Assembly (NCBI RefSeq): GCF_019399895.1
Contig: NC_091883.1
Location: 1,034,377 to 1,098,376 of the forward strand
Direction: 5' to 3'
From: Cardiocondyla obscurior
Lineage: Eukaryota; Arthropoda; Insecta; Hymenoptera; Formicidae
Length of the DNA: 64,000 nt
Positions 62,317 through 64,000 of this stretch are shown in pieces; the stretch's first letter is position 1; each line of letters starts with the position of its first letter. The translations under genes and the position numbers were made by a program. Below the pieces are notes generated by a model. The model made no database searches, was not told the origin of the DNA, and saw nothing but the letters and a program-made list of their open reading frames with translations.

Positions 62317-63342
62317 ATGGCCCTTAATAGAACCGATCCACCGAAACCACAGTGCAAATCACAATCAGCCATCCTCATGGAGGTACCAGACGACGAGCTA
62401 CACGCCTCCAAACACCTGGATGCGTTTGCGGCTGGCACACCGCAGCACCAACCACTTCCAGCATTCAGCCACGTGGAAGAACTGTTACCACTTCACGCCC
62501 CGGCACCAGAGGCTCGGATGGAAGGTGCCGCCATCAGTCGGGCCGAAACAAGTTCCCCTCGTGAGGACGAATCTGTCAGCCTGACCGATCACGCGAAAGT
62601 TATCAATCAAATTAGAAAATGGGGCGTCCACTTCGACGGAAGAGACCCGTTCGCCTTTCTCGAGCGCATCCAGGAATTACAGCGAGCATACGGCTACCCG
62701 GGGGACCTCTTGCTGCTAGGGCTACCCGAGATGTTAAAAAAAGATGCTTTGCTCTGGTTCCGAAATAACCAGGACCAGTGGAAACGTTGGACCGATTTCC
62801 AGGAGAGCTTTCGGAACTATTATCTGCCCTACCGATATCGCGCCCAACTTACGCGAGAAATACACGGCCGAATACAACGAGCGGAGGAACCGTTTAAGCA
62901 ATATGCTACCGCACTGCTAACCATGGTCCGTCGAGCGGGGAACCTGTCCACCGACGAAGTACTAGACCGCGTCTACGAGAATATGAGGCCCGAATACAAA
63001 TTATACATCCGAATTCAAGACGTGAACAACTTGGAGGACCTCACTAACCGGGCAGCCGAATTTGAAGATATCAAACGCCAGGAAAAGGAACATACCGAGA
63101 AACAGCAAGCCAGTCGACCACCGGCAGTAGCCGCCGCCGTCGCCTATAGCCGAGAAGAGTGCTGTTGGCGCTGCAAACAGCGAGGCCACACCAGAGCTGA
63201 ATGCCGACGCCCCGCCGTAAAGTTTTGCTCCCGTTGTGGCAAGGACGGCGTTCTAACAAGGAATTGCCACCCGTTGACGGGAAACGCACAACGGGCCGGG
63301 GGCGTCGACCACGCCGACCGGCCCAGCACCAGCCAGAATTAA
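62317..63342 (+). CDS. gag: Retrotransposon Gag
   Basis: 341 residues from the first in-frame ATG. Gag packages the element RNA into cytoplasmic particles. A capsid-like region (about residues 95-250) contains RKWGVHFDGRDPFAFLERI and ALLWFRNNQDQWKRWTDF, typical of the Ty3/gypsy retrotransposon Gag domain. Near the C-terminus, residues 283-296 form a CCHC zinc knuckle (C-x2-C-x4-H-x4-C). Residues 304-317 look like a second knuckle, but Val stands in the His position. The same frame is open upstream to the primer binding site and encodes a SAP-like segment (LSKNDLAEELAQIHI, then LRHRLRRFVETNP) without an ATG, so translation may begin upstream at a non-AUG codon. The frame stops at TAA 63340. 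Confidence 0.88.
   Translation: MALNRTDPPKPQCKSQSAILMEVPDDELHASKHLDAFAAGTPQHQPLPAFSHVEELLPLHAPAPEARMEGAAISRAETSSPREDESVSLTDHAKVINQIRKWGVHFDGRDPFAFLERIQELQRAYGYPGDLLLLGLPEMLKKDALLWFRNNQDQWKRWTDFQESFRNYYLPYRYRAQLTREIHGRIQRAEEPFKQYATALLTMVRRAGNLSTDEVLDRVYENMRPEYKLYIRIQDVNNLEDLTNRAAEFEDIKRQEKEHTEKQQASRPPAVAAAVAYSREECCWRCKQRGHTRAECRRPAVKFCSRCGKDGVLTRNCHPLTGNAQRAGGVDHADRPSTSQN
63279..63285 (+). promoter_or_regulatory. Candidate -1 ribosomal frameshift site
   Basis: GGGAAAC, a canonical X-XXY-YYZ heptamer, placed so that the gag codons are GGA AAC. Slipping back one base enters the pol frame, which is open from here to the window end. It lies about 55 nt before the gag stop, a typical overlap, and is followed by GC-rich sequence that could form a stimulatory structure. 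Confidence 0.6.
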
Positions 63343-64000
63343 GGTTTCGGCCCCGGCCGCACCTGCCGATTACGCTCGGGAACAACGAGATTGAGGCATT
63401 ACTCGACTCGGGATCCGAGCTGTCATGCGTCAATGCCGAGGTAGCAAGGTTGGCCGAAGACCTGGGCCATCGTCGGTGGGCGAATCAACAGCAGGTCAGA
63501 CTGGCGGACGGAGAAACCACGGAGACCGCCGGTAGTCTGCAACTTCCAGTCTGTTATAAAGGGAGGACGTACCAGCACGAGTTTACAATCATGCCGCACG
63601 CTCGCACGCCCATGATCATAGGGATAGATCTCTGGGAACGGATCGGTTTAACCCTGCGGATCCCACCTGGCAGCACTCGGCTGAAACGAGCATGCGTTTT
63701 GAACAAGGCCGGGTTGGCCACGCAAACACCAGAAGAGGAGGATCGCCTCAAACATTTTCTCGAGGTAGAGCTTGGAAAGTTCCGAGATGTGCGCGGGCCT
63801 ACCGACAAAATTACTCACCGGTTACGCCTGAAAACCGATCAACCGATTAAACAGCGATACCGCCCACGCAACCCAGCCATGCAGGAGGTAATAAATCAGG
63901 AAGTCAACCGAATGGAGCAAGAGGGAATTATCGAACCCTCCCGCGGGGCATGGAGTTTGCCAATTGTGCTCGTTAAGAAGAAAGACGGCCGGTATCGGTT
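63286..64000 (+). CDS. pol: Retrotransposon Pol, N-terminal part (protease, start of reverse transcriptase)
   Basis: Frame -1 relative to gag, open from the slippery site to the window edge with no stop. An aspartic protease active site LLDSGSELS (catalytic Asp codon at 63405) is followed about 65 residues later by MIIGIDLWERIGL, the protease flap/second motif of gypsy elements. From about 63820, HRLRLKTDQPIKQRYRPRN and EVNRMEQEGIIEPSRGAW, then VLVKKKDGRYR, are the N-terminal conserved blocks of reverse transcriptase. The catalytic Asp boxes, RNase H and integrase lie beyond the window. No independent start codon is needed, as Pol is presumably made as a Gag-Pol fusion. Confidence 0.9.

Larger units (their letters stand above)
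60587..64000 (+). mobile_element. Ty3/gypsy-type LTR retrotransposon, 5' part
   Basis: In order: a 5' LTR (60587-62125), a primer binding site directly after it, gag (first ATG 62317), then a -1-frame pol with an aspartic protease and the start of reverse transcriptase. The window ends before the catalytic YxDD box, so integrase, any env and the 3' LTR are not visible. The protease-reverse transcriptase order fits gypsy-like elements. No stop codon or frameshift damages the visible coding parts apart from the normal gag stop, so the copy may be recent. The left LTR border is inferred from the TG dinucleotide. Confidence 0.85.

Overview
The window is insect nuclear DNA. It has short AT-rich introns with GT-AG borders, a CpG-rich gene-poor middle, homopolymer and microsatellite tracts, and arthropod orthologues such as atonal, Smu1, Sulf1 and a Jafrac1-type peroxiredoxin. 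I favour a hymenopteran, probably an ant, from the CpG-rich non-coding DNA and the element content. That is an impression and was not tested.

Layout. 1-5357 (+): the C-terminal ~1,000 residues of the heparan-sulfate 6-O-endosulfatase Sulf1; its catalytic domain lies left of the window. 6515-7534 (-): DMAC2L/ATP synthase subunit s, complete. 7757-7853: a near-perfect 45-nt-arm hairpin in the divergent promoter region shared with Smu1. 8144-10281 (+): Smu1, a spliceosomal WD40 protein, complete. 10.3-34.5 kb: a gene desert holding a diverged tandem duplication, an inverted pair of CCAAT boxes, two candidate non-coding exons, and a paired E-box motif present twice 12 kb apart. 34796-35653 (+): intronless atonal, with its bHLH domain at the extreme C-terminus. 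40724-43287 (+): a ten-exon SV2-like MFS transporter. 45158-53166 (+): a thirteen-exon, ~1,881-residue protein I do not recognise, with two families of short internal Trp motifs. 53422-54402 (-): a 195-residue cytosolic 2-Cys peroxiredoxin.

The right end is mobile DNA. 56786-60271 is a 3.5-kb foldback element. Its inverted arms are almost identical (0.8-1.3 kb each), have subterminal arrays of 15-bp repeats, and enclose a second nested foldback and a short IAP-like RING-finger ORF with a lost zinc ligand. From 60587 to the window end lies the 5' part of a Ty3/gypsy-type LTR retrotransposon. It has a 1.5-kb LTR containing two different minisatellites (68-bp and 67-bp periods), a tRNA-Lys-type primer binding site, gag with a SAP-like segment upstream of its first ATG, a GGGAAAC slippery heptamer, and pol in the -1 frame (protease, then the start of reverse transcriptase).

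The host genes are unrelated in function: extracellular sulfation editing, mitochondrial assembly, splicing, proneural transcription, transport and peroxide removal. The only regulatory architecture the sequence suggests is the divergent DMAC2L/Smu1 pair and the non-coding DNA around atonal. The foldback element with its RING ORF is the least conventional object in the window.
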